The notes under the pieces: model-generated
Told to the model about the DNA's origin: nothing
Databases searched by the model: none
Seen by the model: only the letters and a program-made list of their open reading frames with translations
From: Aquaspirillum sp. LM1
Lineage (GTDB): Bacteria > Pseudomonadota > Gammaproteobacteria > Burkholderiales > Aquaspirillaceae
Direction: 5' to 3'
Assembly (NCBI RefSeq): GCF_002002905.1
Contig: NZ_CP019509.1
Coordinates: forward strand, 1,798,001-1,862,000
Length of the DNA: 64,000 nucleotides
Part shown: one piece after another, positions 55,212-63,312 of the stretch
Numbering within the stretch: position 1 is the first letter of the stretch
Layout of the letters: each line of letters starts with the position of its first letter
Program-made: the position numbers and the translations under genes

Positions 55212-56535
55212 GCTTGCTCCGCTTGCTCACGCGCCGCTTTCTGGCGGGCAAACATCCGACTGGCCTGCTCGCGGGTTTCACCCAAGGCATCACCAAAAAA
55301 GCCATCTGGCCAGTTTTGCACGCGGCCAAATTCGTCCATATCTAACTTGCGTAATGTAGCGGGTGAAGGGGTTTTGCGTTCGGCGATTGGCTGGGGTTTG
55401 CGCTCGACAAAATACATGGCAACTTCATCCGCCCCGACCTCTTCTCTGGCCATCAAGGTTTGCATACGGCGGAACAGATGCTCAGAGTGGGTTTCCACAA
55501 TAAATTGCACCTTGCGCTCTTGACTCACCTGGACAAACAGCTCGGCCAGCACCGATTGCGCCAACGGGTGCAGATGGATTTCTGGTTCTTCCAGGATAAT
55601 GGTGCTGCCCGGTGCAGCAAAATATGCCACCACCAGCACCGGCAACACCTGCGAGATGCCAATCCCCACATCGCGCAGATTGCACGCCACACCATCGCGA
55701 TGAATGATCAGCTCATAGCGGTTAGCACGCCCTTGCTGGCGCACTTCCAGCTTGTCCGCCACTTTCATGCGCGCCAACCAAGTTGACACACCATTTACCA
55801 CGTAACTTTGTTCTTCGCCCTTGAGCAAGGCGCTGGCAAGCAAAACATCCACGGCGCGGCTGCCGTCGGTACCCACATCTCCGGGCTTAGTTCGATTCCA
55901 GGGGTAGTCCCGCTCAGGTTTGCGCCGCAGTGGCCCCAGATAACTGATGGACTCCAGCTCACGGCGAATGGCCAGGCTCAGGTCTTCAAGCAGCGGGCCA
56001 TCCTGATCAAGCGCGGCAATGGCGTCTGCTGAAAATGCGATGGAGCGTTCTGGCGCGTAGTTGCGGCCTTTGACTCGGGGCTGTGTTTCATTGTCCACCA
56101 TAATGGAGAATGCCCCTTTATCGCGGCGAATAGCGCGGAAGCAGCGATTTTCTGTGCATAATATTAATTCCTGAATCGCTACGCTGCCTGACGAGGTTTG
56201 GCCATAATCGCAATCGAACTGCCCAGCCTGAATTCGTGTACTGCCATTACGTTGGAAGTTAAATCCGATTGCAAATTGACGTGGGCCTTCTACCCCCTGA
56301 TACAGCACATCATCAAACCCACCAAAATTGAAGAGGTCGTTGATCTCATCCCCCCTAGATTCAAGTGCACAGTACGATCAGGAGATTGTGCGGTTTGCTT
56401 CAGTAATAGTAGACTCTGAATTAGAGTGGACTTACCTGAGGAGTTAGTGCCCAACAGCATAGTGACTGGTTTTAAAACTATTTCACCTGTATCTTTCCAG
56501 GCTTTAAAATTTTGCAAGTAGAGTGTAGTAAACAT
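55208..56535 (-). pseudogene. AAA ATPase (RecF/OLD-like, DUF3696 type), split by a frameshift at a G-tract
   Basis: Two overlapping open frames (56290-56535 and 55208-56308) make up one ATPase of about 442 residues. The first holds the start MFTTLYLQNFKAWKDTG and Walker A GTNSSGKS (residues 29-36); the second holds the Walker B TIILEEPEIHLHP, a following VETHSEHLF and the GRVQNWPDGFFGDAL segment typical of DUF3696. On the minus strand the frames meet at a run of six G (plus-strand C-run 56350-56355). Seven G would restore a continuous NLGGDEINDLFNFGGFDDVL. This could be a real mutation, phase variation or a base-calling error. The gene leads the ATPase-PIN-ligase operon. With the ATPase broken, the following genes may still be expressed. 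Confidence 0.8.
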
Positions 56536-56598
56536 GGCAGATAAACTTTCTGTTACAAGTGAGGCTGTACAGCCAGAGCAAGAAGATAGGCGCAGCAA

Positions 56599-56859
56599 TT
56601 ATTTTATTTGCAAAAAATCTGTATATTCTACTAAAGCATTACAATAGCCAAGCCATATTGGTTACGCAATAACACCTAAAAAAATAAAATTAAAAATCAT
56701 AAATTGGCCAATTTTCGCACAAGATCAATTTATTAAACCCGCTTGCGCATGCAGGGCAATCACACGATGCAAAACGCGATGGGCCTTGCACAATCCACAA
56801 AACACCCTTGACCCACCCCACTGGCTGGTAGCCGCAATATGCTGATCACCCAGCTTGAT
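56599..56859. other. AT-rich promoter region of the ATPase-PIN-ligase operon
   Basis: No gene. The 56600-56740 part is very AT-rich and should hold the operon promoter. CAGGGCAATCACACGATGC at 56752-56770 resembles an ISAs1-type terminus. The final 20 bases (56840-56859) adjoin the right end of the TnpB element. Confidence 0.4.
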
Positions 56860-57010
56860 TTGACATCCTCCCCGGCCTAAAGGCCGGAGATTCCTACGGC
56901 ACTCAGGCGCGGCATTGAACCGCCCCTGAGTCGCTTCGCTGGGTTCCTGCTGCTGGCGGCATGACTGCACCGCTCACTTCACAGGCTAACCGGGCCTGTC
57001 CCGCCCTTAG
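56860..57010 (-). ncRNA. Putative omega RNA (reRNA) of the TnpB element
   Basis: In IS605-type elements the guide scaffold spans the 3' end of tnpB and the right end, with the guide immediately outside. Here the scaffold would include the hairpin at 56868-56889 and end at 56860. The expected guide is the next 20 nt on the minus strand, ATCAAGCTGGGTGATCAGCA (56840-56859). The 5' border is a guess. Confidence 0.45.
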
Positions 57011-58123
57011 CACATTGATCGCGCCGACCACATCGGCGTTTTCCTCGAAACCGCATTCCACACACTGGAACCGTGCCTGCGTCTGGCGGTTGTCCGCCGA
57101 CACATGGCCGCAGGCAGGGCACGTCCGCGACGTGTTGCGTGGCGGCACGGTGATGAGATGCCCACCGTTCCACGCCAGCTTGTAGTCCAGTTGGCGGCGG
57201 AATTCGAACCAGCCTTGATCAAGGATGGCTTTGTTCAGGCCGGACTTGGCCCGAACGTTCTTGCCCGCTGTTTCGGGTGTGCCTGCCGCTGACCTGGACA
57301 TATTCCGCACCTGCAAGTCCTCAAGACACACGATCGCGTGGTTTTGGCTGATCGTGGTGGAGCACTTGTGCAGGAAGTCGCGGCGGGCATTGCCGATGCG
57401 GGAATGGATGCGCTGAACGCGGGCTTTCGCCTTCTTCCAGTTGCTACTGAACTTCACTTTGCGGCTCATCGCACGTTGCGCACGGCGCAAGGCGGTTTCA
57501 TGCCGTTTGAAGCTGTTGAGCGGGGCATGGAACGTGCCATCCGAGAGCGTGGCGAACCGTGCAATACCCATGTCGATGCCGACTGTACCGCCCTTTGGAA
57601 TTGGCTGCTCGACCTCGCGTTCGGTCTGGATCGACACGAACCATTTGCCGCAGGACTGGCTGACGGTCACATTTTTCACCGCACCCAATACTTCCCGGCT
57701 GTTGCGGTAGCGCAGCCAGCCGAGCTTGGGCAGGAAGATGCGGGCATTGGCCTGGTCAAGCCTGATCTGTTTCGGGTCGGGATAGCGAAAGCTGTCGGAC
57801 TGGCCCTTCTTCCTGAAACGCGGGAAGTCGGCCCGCTTGGCGAAGAAGTTGGCGTAAGCGCGCTCCAGGTCCTTGAGCGTCTGTTGCAGCGGATGCGTTG
57901 GCGCATCGGCCAGCCATGCCGTTTCTGTGCTGTTGCGCCACTCGGTGAGCAGCTTGCACAGGCCCGCATAGCCCAGTTTCTTCTCTGCACGCTCGTAGCG
58001 CGCCTGCTGCAACGCCAGCGCCTTGTTGAAGACGAAGCGGCACGAGCCAGCGAAGCGGCGCATTTGCCGCTCTTGCTGGCCGTCTGGCCGCAATTCGTAT
58101 TTGTAGGCTTGAAGTCGTTGCAT
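56903..58123 (-). CDS. tnpB: TnpB (IS605 OrfB-like) RNA-guided nuclease
   Basis: 406 residues from ATG 58123. RuvC catalytic residues are intact: Asp in VGIDMGIARFATLS near residue 180, Glu in IVCLEDLQVRNMS near 265 and Asp in ENADVVGAINV near 365; the zinc ribbon CPACG ... CVECG lies between the last two. N-terminal helix-turn-helix region opens MQRLQAYKYELRPDGQQERQ. TnpB nucleases cut DNA guided by an omega RNA from the element's 3' end. No frameshift, so it should be functional. The longer frame to 58159 was trimmed. Confidence 0.92.
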   Translation of the reverse strand: MQRLQAYKYELRPDGQQERQMRRFAGSCRFVFNKALALQQARYERAEKKLGYAGLCKLLTEWRNSTETAWLADAPTHPLQQTLKDLERAYANFFAKRADFPRFRKKGQSDSFRYPDPKQIRLDQANARIFLPKLGWLRYRNSREVLGAVKNVTVSQSCGKWFVSIQTEREVEQPIPKGGTVGIDMGIARFATLSDGTFHAPLNSFKRHETALRRAQRAMSRKVKFSSNWKKAKARVQRIHSRIGNARRDFLHKCSTTISQNHAIVCLEDLQVRNMSRSAAGTPETAGKNVRAKSGLNKAILDQGWFEFRRQLDYKLAWNGGHLITVPPRNTSRTCPACGHVSADNRQTQARFQCVECGFEENADVVGAINVLRAGQARLACEVSGAVMPPAAGTQRSDSGAVQCRA

Positions 58124-58225
58124 ACTGGTATTTTTACAGTCCACACCCATCGATGGCAAGGACGGCTACGCCGTCCGCGCTATCCTTCCCCGCCCTGAAC
58201 GGCGGGGCTTGCCGCGCACCGGGTC

Positions 58226-58368
58226 AACGCCAGCGTGTGGTCAGGTCAAGCTGGCCGCCGTCTCGGCCCTGCCGGGTACACGACCGTCAGGTGCTGGCCA
58301 GCGCAGTACAGGCGGCGGTGTGGGCACATTATGCGGTGACGCTGGAACGGGAGCCGGTGACGGTGTAG
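58226..58368 (+). pseudogene. Decayed murB remnant
   Basis: Collinear pieces of murB with internal deletions: AACGCCAGCGTG (as in murB near 53056), GGTCAAGCTGGCCGCC (near 53671), GCCCTGCCGGGTACACGACC (near 53732) and the last 79 bp including TAG (58294-58372 repeats 53809-53887). It cannot code for a protein. Same orientation as the intact murB. Confidence 0.8.
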
Positions 58369-58381
58369 TGCGGGCAAGCAA

Positions 58382-58421
58382 GCGCGAGCCCCTGGCAGTG
58401 AGGGCTGCCAGGGGCTCGCGC
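58382..58421. terminator. Perfect 17-bp hairpin downstream of the DyP-GRE gene
   Basis: Arms 58382-58398 (GCGCGAGCCCCTGGCAG) and 58405-58421 are exact complements with a 6-nt loop TGAGGG. It lies 38 bp past the stop of the fusion gene on the minus strand. No T-run on either side; could act as a terminator or mRNA-stabilising hairpin. Confidence 0.5.
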
Positions 58422-58458
58422 AAGTCAGTAGAACACCTTCAAGCCAGCGGGTGCGGCC

Positions 58459-61400
58459 TTACTCAGTTGCCACATCCAGCGGGCGGCGCTGGTGTTGCGC
58501 CTGGTGCGCCGGGAACATCGACACAAAAAACTCCGACCAGCCGCCCATGCGCACGCGAATCAGGTCGAATTTTTCCGGGTCGCGGCTGGCGTTGGCCAGG
58601 GTGTCCGGGTTGGCGCAGGTCAGCGTCAGGATATTGCTGCCTTCGCCCTGGGCGAACAGGTGCAGCGCTTCGACCAGTTTTTCTGGCGGGTAGTCCTCGC
58701 GGATGCACAAATCGGTGGGTGCGCCGTCGCTGTACACCCGCGCCACCTGGCCGGTCTGGCCGCGCAGCACGTCGTTGAGCGGGGCTTCCTGATGCGCCAC
58801 CGGCGCATCAGCCGGGCTGGGCGTCGGACTGAGGTCGGACGACAGGGTTTCGCCGTTGCGGCGACCATCCGCCGACGCGCCGGACATGCCGCCAAACTCC
58901 ACGTAGTTTTCGAAGGTGCCCACCCCCGGCTGAATCTGGAAGCCGCCAAACGGCTGCTCCGGCGTGCCCAGCGTCTGCGCCAGCCGCACCATGCTGTCAG
59001 CGGTGCTGGCCGCCGGGTTGCGGAACACATCGACGATGGTTTCGGCAATGCGCGCGGCCAGATCGTCGCCAAAGGCATTGATGGCGGCGTGGTCGCGGCC
59101 ATAGCGCGGCAGCGACAGCGCCACCTGGCGCAGGGCCTGATAGCGCTCGGCCTGGGCGGCAATCCGCGTCGGGCCGGCCAGCGTGCTGATGAACGGCTCC
59201 TGCATGGCATGGCCCCAATCGCACATCAAGGCCAGGGTGAGCTCCGGCAGCGAGGTGACAGCGGTGGCCGGGTCAAACACCATGGACTGGATCGCCCACA
59301 GCGCATTCACCAGATTGGGAATGGCGGTAAAGCACGGCGCCACCACATTGTAGCGTGCGCCGCCGGCGTACAGGTCCAGCCCCTTGTCCAGGCAATCGTC
59401 GATGAACAAGGACAGCAACGGGGTCGGGCAGACGTTCTGCAGCTGGCCAAAGCCGCCGATCTGGCCGTCCAGCTGCTTGGCGTACATCCATTTCAGGTGC
59501 TGGAAGAACAGCGCTTCCAGTTGCGCATAGCTGGTGATGGCTTCCGGCGGCGGCGAGGTGAACGACACTTTCTGGCCACGGAACCACACCGGGCCGGCGG
59601 TCGCCCAGGATTTGCCCTGGTTCATCGCTGCTTCCAGCACCACCAGGGTATTCAGCCCGCCCAGGGTGAACCAGTTCAGGCCGGTCAGCTGCGGCTCATA
59701 GCAGCCGTCGCAGGCATAGTCGCGCGCCGCGCTCAGCGCCACTTCGCTGCGCCAGCGGCCTTCGGCGCGCTGGCTGACCTGGGCACCGTCGCCCACGCCG
59801 TCGCCGCTGCGATGCAGGCCGTCGATAATGGCGGCGTCGTTAAGCAGGATGGGATGCGCGCCGCCGGAGAGAATCGCCAGCGCGGCTTCTTCCAGCAGTT
59901 CTTGCGGAATGTCCGGGCGCACGCGCAGCGACAGGCAGGGCGCATTCAGCGGCAGCCGACGCGCAGCGCGCAGGCACAGCCGAGTGACATCGTTATAGGC
60001 CGGCAGGCCGGCACCGGGGCTGTCGTCGGCAATGGTGCCACCGATGGTGACTTGCTGCACCCACTGGTTATTGCCGGCACCTTGCGGGTAGTTGCCGCTG
60101 CTGCCGCCCATGGCCAGGTTGCCAAACGGCTGATGATCTTCGACAAACAGCCGGTTGCTCTGGACTTTTTCGCCCACTTTCAGCCAGAAGCAGTCGATGA
60201 TTTCCTGCGCGCCGGCTTCATCCAGCCGGCCTGCGGCCACATCGGCGGCGTAATAGGGTTGCAGCAGTTGATCCAGCCGGCCAATGGCGGTGGGTTCACC
60301 GCTCAGGTGCAGGGCAGCGTGCAGGGTGAAGATCAGTTGGGTGGCTTCCACCAGCGTGTCGGGCGCGGCGCTGGCCAGCTTTTGCATGCGCGCCGCCACC
60401 TGGTGCAGATTGTGTTTTTCGGCGGCCATACCTTCCGGCAGACGGGCGGCGGTGACGCAGGCCAGGCGGGCGTAAGCCAGGCAGTGTTCGCTGATGCCTT
60501 CCAGCGCCACCAGCACGCCACGGTAAAACGGCTGTTTTTCCGCGCTCTGGCAGGCCGCCAGCTTGGCGTTGACCTGGGCTTTCAGGCCATCCAGGCCCAG
60601 TTCCAACGCTTTTTGGTAGCCCGGCACCACATGGCCCACGCCCGAGGCGTAGCTCAGCCCCAGGAAGAAATTGGGCAGCGCTTCATCCTCGCGGGCGTAA
60701 TCCATCACATACTTGCCCTGGCCCAGGCCGATATTGGGCAGGCCGCCAACAATCAGCTCCTGCGGCTGGATGCGGTAGGTGTCGGCACCATTCACCCAGT
60801 TGCCGTCAGCGTCGCGCACCCGGCCACGGAAACCATACGCTTCGCTGACACAAGCATGGCCCACGGTCATGCGGATCGCCCAGCCCATGCGCTCGGCCAC
60901 CGGCAGGGCCATCACCTCGCGTGATTTGTCCGCGCCAAACACCCGCTCCACCCAGACCGACACATGCTCCAGCTCTTGCTGTTTGCGGTCAAAGTACCAG
61001 TTGTCCTGCCAGCGCAAGAAAGTATTGGCCAGCAGCAACTGCACGCGCACGCTGGGCGGCAGCTTGATGGCCTGTTCTTCTGCCGGCATGGTGGCCATGG
61101 CGTAGAGAAAATCCTTGTGGTTGTAGTACATCAGGCCATTGGTCGAGCGCTGGGTGAAATGGCGGTCCAGCCGGCTCCAGTCCACGCCGGGAAAGCGCGT
61201 CCAGTCGGTGTCGGCGCGTTTGGGCGTCGGCACTTCCGGCAAGCCCAGGTCAGCCTGGCTGGGAATGTAAAAAAATCCGCCCAGGTCAGCGCGCACCTGG
61301 CTGAGCAGGCGGTCGCGCAAAAAGCCAAACTGGTCGCCAATCTGCTGGTCGAGAATCGCCTCCAGCACCTGCACGCTACGCGCGTAACCGGCAAAATAAA

Positions 61401-62370
61401 TACCAGCTTCATCGCGCAGTGTCGCGCCCTTGCGGCGCAAGTCGGTATTCAGCGTGGCGCTGGACTGGCCAAACGGCAGGCCCAGACGCAGCAAGGCCAT
61501 GGTGTTGCCCTGGGCATCCTGCGCGCGTGAGGCCTTGATATGGCTGCGATCGTCGTGACTGGGCACAATAATATCGTCTGTGGTGCGCCCAACCAGATCT
61601 TCGATCTGCTCCGGGCTCATGTTCAGGATATTTTCCCAGTTGATCGTAAAGCGCTGGGACAGCACAAACGACGCGCCCAGATGCGCCGGGTCTTCCGCGC
61701 CCACCAGCGCCTGGGTCTGGATGCTCAGCGGATCAGACGGGTTGTTCAGGTTTTCTGAAAACCGGCAGCCCAGCACCTTGCCGCCCAGTCGGTCGGGCTG
61801 GGTGGATTTGGTCGAGCCGTGCTGATACACGGTGCGGGCCGGATCAATCGCCCCATGCGCTTCCAGCCAGCGGGCAATCTCGGCAAACACTTGATCGCAA
61901 TACTCGGCGCTGTCGGATTTGATGTGAAACCACAAGTCGCCCTGGCTGTCGGCAAAGGTACTGACCCCGCGCTCGAACACTGCCGAATGGGTGGTGGATG
62001 GCTGACCGCTGGCATCCAGCGCCGGTTGGCTCAGGCGCATGCCGCTGGGCAAGGCGCTGCCGTCCTGGGTGGCCCACGCCTGCCACAGCGCAAAGCCCAC
62101 CCCCACCACCGCCGAGGTGTGGCGGTTGCCACAGTGTTGGTGGATGTATTCACGAATATGCAGCATCAGGGTGCGCAGCGTATCCTTGCTCAGCCCGGAT
62201 GCACTGTGCCAGAAGGTGGCAAACACCGCCTCCGGTGCCGGATAGGGCAAGCCCCGCTGCATCTGTTTCCATACGTCGTGGCTGGCGTCGGCACCCGTGT
62301 GCGGGTCCAGTCGGCGGGCTTGGGCGGCAGACAGGTCAGACTGAGCGACATGAGGCGAAACAGATGGCAT
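58459..62370 (-). CDS. Fusion of a DyP-type peroxidase domain with a glycyl radical enzyme
   Basis: 1303 residues from ATG 62370, preceded by AAGGAAA. Residues about 15-390 resemble DyP-type heme peroxidases: SENLNNP near 208 replaces the usual GFxDGxxNP (Asp to Glu), proximal heme-type His in SHIK near 277, and LLRLGLPFG ... AGIYFAGYARS as in the C-terminal half of DyPs. Residues about 430-1303 form a glycyl radical enzyme: active-site GCYEPQ with Cys890 and Glu892 (the Cys-x-Glu of dehydratase/CutC-type enzymes) and the C-terminal radical loop RMGGWSEFF with candidate radical Gly1277. That Gly is 26 residues from the C-terminus, as in pyruvate formate-lyase. No activating radical-SAM enzyme lies in the window. 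Substrate unknown. The frame is continuous, so this is one polypeptide as sequenced. Confidence 0.85.
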   Translation of the reverse strand: MPSVSPHVAQSDLSAAQARRLDPHTGADASHDVWKQMQRGLPYPAPEAVFATFWHSASGLSKDTLRTLMLHIREYIHQHCGNRHTSAVVGVGFALWQAWATQDGSALPSGMRLSQPALDASGQPSTTHSAVFERGVSTFADSQGDLWFHIKSDSAEYCDQVFAEIARWLEAHGAIDPARTVYQHGSTKSTQPDRLGGKVLGCRFSENLNNPSDPLSIQTQALVGAEDPAHLGASFVLSQRFTINWENILNMSPEQIEDLVGRTTDDIIVPSHDDRSHIKASRAQDAQGNTMALLRLGLPFGQSSATLNTDLRRKGATLRDEAGIYFAGYARSVQVLEAILDQQIGDQFGFLRDRLLSQVRADLGGFFYIPSQADLGLPEVPTPKRADTDWTRFPGVDWSRLDRHFTQRSTNGLMYYNHKDFLYAMATMPAEEQAIKLPPSVRVQLLLANTFLRWQDNWYFDRKQQELEHVSVWVERVFGADKSREVMALPVAERMGWAIRMTVGHACVSEAYGFRGRVRDADGNWVNGADTYRIQPQELIVGGLPNIGLGQGKYVMDYAREDEALPNFFLGLSYASGVGHVVPGYQKALELGLDGLKAQVNAKLAACQSAEKQPFYRGVLVALEGISEHCLAYARLACVTAARLPEGMAAEKHNLHQVAARMQKLASAAPDTLVEATQLIFTLHAALHLSGEPTAIGRLDQLLQPYYAADVAAGRLDEAGAQEIIDCFWLKVGEKVQSNRLFVEDHQPFGNLAMGGSSGNYPQGAGNNQWVQQVTIGGTIADDSPGAGLPAYNDVTRLCLRAARRLPLNAPCLSLRVRPDIPQELLEEAALAILSGGAHPILLNDAAIIDGLHRSGDGVGDGAQVSQRAEGRWRSEVALSAARDYACDGCYEPQLTGLNWFTLGGLNTLVVLEAAMNQGKSWATAGPVWFRGQKVSFTSPPPEAITSYAQLEALFFQHLKWMYAKQLDGQIGGFGQLQNVCPTPLLSLFIDDCLDKGLDLYAGGARYNVVAPCFTAIPNLVNALWAIQSMVFDPATAVTSLPELTLALMCDWGHAMQEPFISTLAGPTRIAAQAERYQALRQVALSLPRYGRDHAAINAFGDDLAARIAETIVDVFRNPAASTADSMVRLAQTLGTPEQPFGGFQIQPGVGTFENYVEFGGMSGASADGRRNGETLSSDLSPTPSPADAPVAHQEAPLNDVLRGQTGQVARVYSDGAPTDLCIREDYPPEKLVEALHLFAQGEGSNILTLTCANPDTLANASRDPEKFDLIRVRMGGWSEFFVSMFPAHQAQHQRRPLDVATE

Positions 62371-62824
62371 GAGCGTTTCCTTTTGCAAGAGAGAGCCGTG
62401 AAGATGGCAGGGGGGCGTGGTCTGTGTCAGGCCGCCCCGGCAGATGGGGCTCGAGCCAAAACCGGCCAGAATCAGCCAGAGTAACTGGCTGCCCGGTCTC
62501 TGGATATTACGTTTGATTGCAGCGCCAGGATGCAATCGCCGGCTATTCCGCTGGCACACGCCAGACAGCAGCCAGGTTCAGGTGACCAATACGGCCATCG
62601 GCTGGCCCAGCAAGCCTGCGTGCTGCGCGCGCTTTAACGATATCCGACCCACGGTGGCGTGGGTCGGACTGACTGCAGATGGGGAGGGTAAGGCAACAGA
62701 AACAGCCTGTGCTCCGGATGGAGACAGGCAGTCAGCTGTCATTCGAAAACGAAAGCCGGGTGGCTATCCGCTGCGCCCAGCCCGCCGATGGGCAGCGGGC
62801 GGGCACAGCGCCAGGGTCGTAGGG
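62371..62824. other. Gene-free region upstream of the DyP-GRE gene
   Basis: No convincing gene. It should hold the promoter of the fusion gene. A perfect 10-bp hairpin, CCGACCCACG (62644-62653) and CGTGGGTCGG (62658-62667) with loop GTGG, is the clearest structure; without a T-run it is not a classic terminator. It may end the DUF3579 gene transcript, which runs toward it. Confidence 0.5.
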
Positions 62825-63139
62825 TCAGCCCAGAAACTGATTGGGGTAGACTTCATCGATCAGCGTGCGGCAGTCGATTACCCGCAGGTCGTTGTCTTTG
62901 GCAAACGACAGCAGGAACTGATACACGCGGGGGTCGATTTTTTCCAGCTTTTTGTCCACGGCCACGCAGCGGACATTGTCCAGCATCAAGGGCCGGACAT
63001 AGCTGTGGTAAGACATTTTTTTATCGGAGCCAAAGCTGGCCAGAATGCCCGACAGGCGCTCCGCCCAATCACTGGGCCGAAAGGTACGCCCTTCGGAAGT
63101 GATGCCTTGAATGATGATTTCGTAGGGATTACAGATCAT
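62825..63139 (-). CDS. DUF3579 family protein
   Basis: 104 residues from ATG 63139 (MICNPYEIIIQGITSEGRTF). The segment FRPSDWAERLSGILASFG and the C-terminal VIDCRTLIDEVYPNQF match DUF3579, a small soluble family restricted mainly to betaproteobacteria and of unknown role. Full family length. Read in the same direction as dinG and the DyP-GRE gene but separated from both. Confidence 0.85.
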   Translation of the reverse strand: MICNPYEIIIQGITSEGRTFRPSDWAERLSGILASFGSDKKMSYHSYVRPLMLDNVRCVAVDKKLEKIDPRVYQFLLSFAKDNDLRVIDCRTLIDEVYPNQFLG

Positions 63140-63312
63140 GTTGCCAGAACGCCAGGTGTGTCTCGCGGAGAGTGTGTGGACAGGCATCCGCCGGGGGCGG
63201 TCGGTGCCTATCGCTTTTTTTCGATTCTACGCCTTTTTCTTTCGTTCTTGAATCACGCTGCGGCAATTCGCACGAAAAAACTGTCCGCCAGGCCACACAT
63301 GAGACACGCGGA

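Larger units (their letters stand above)
56860..58215 (-). mobile_element. IS1341-type (IS200/IS605 family) element with tnpB only
   Basis: One tnpB gene lies between two ends with subterminal hairpins: at the 3' side CTCCCCGGCCTAAAGGCCGGAG (56868-56889) next to TTGACATCC, and at the 5' side ACGGCTACGCCGT (58167-58179) and CCCCGCCCTGAACGGCGGGG (58192-58211). No tnpA is present, so mobility would need a TnpA in trans. There are no terminal inverted repeats or target duplications, as usual for this family. Exact ends are estimated. Confidence 0.75.

Noticed and set aside
56725-56970. 81-residue minus-strand frame upstream of tnpB's 3' end
   Set aside because: It spans the TnpB element border and shows no similarity; likely chance.
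58492-60924. 810-residue open frame on the plus strand
   Set aside because: It is antisense to the DyP-GRE gene, whose conserved motifs are clear; GC-rich genes produce long antisense frames. No family similarity seen.
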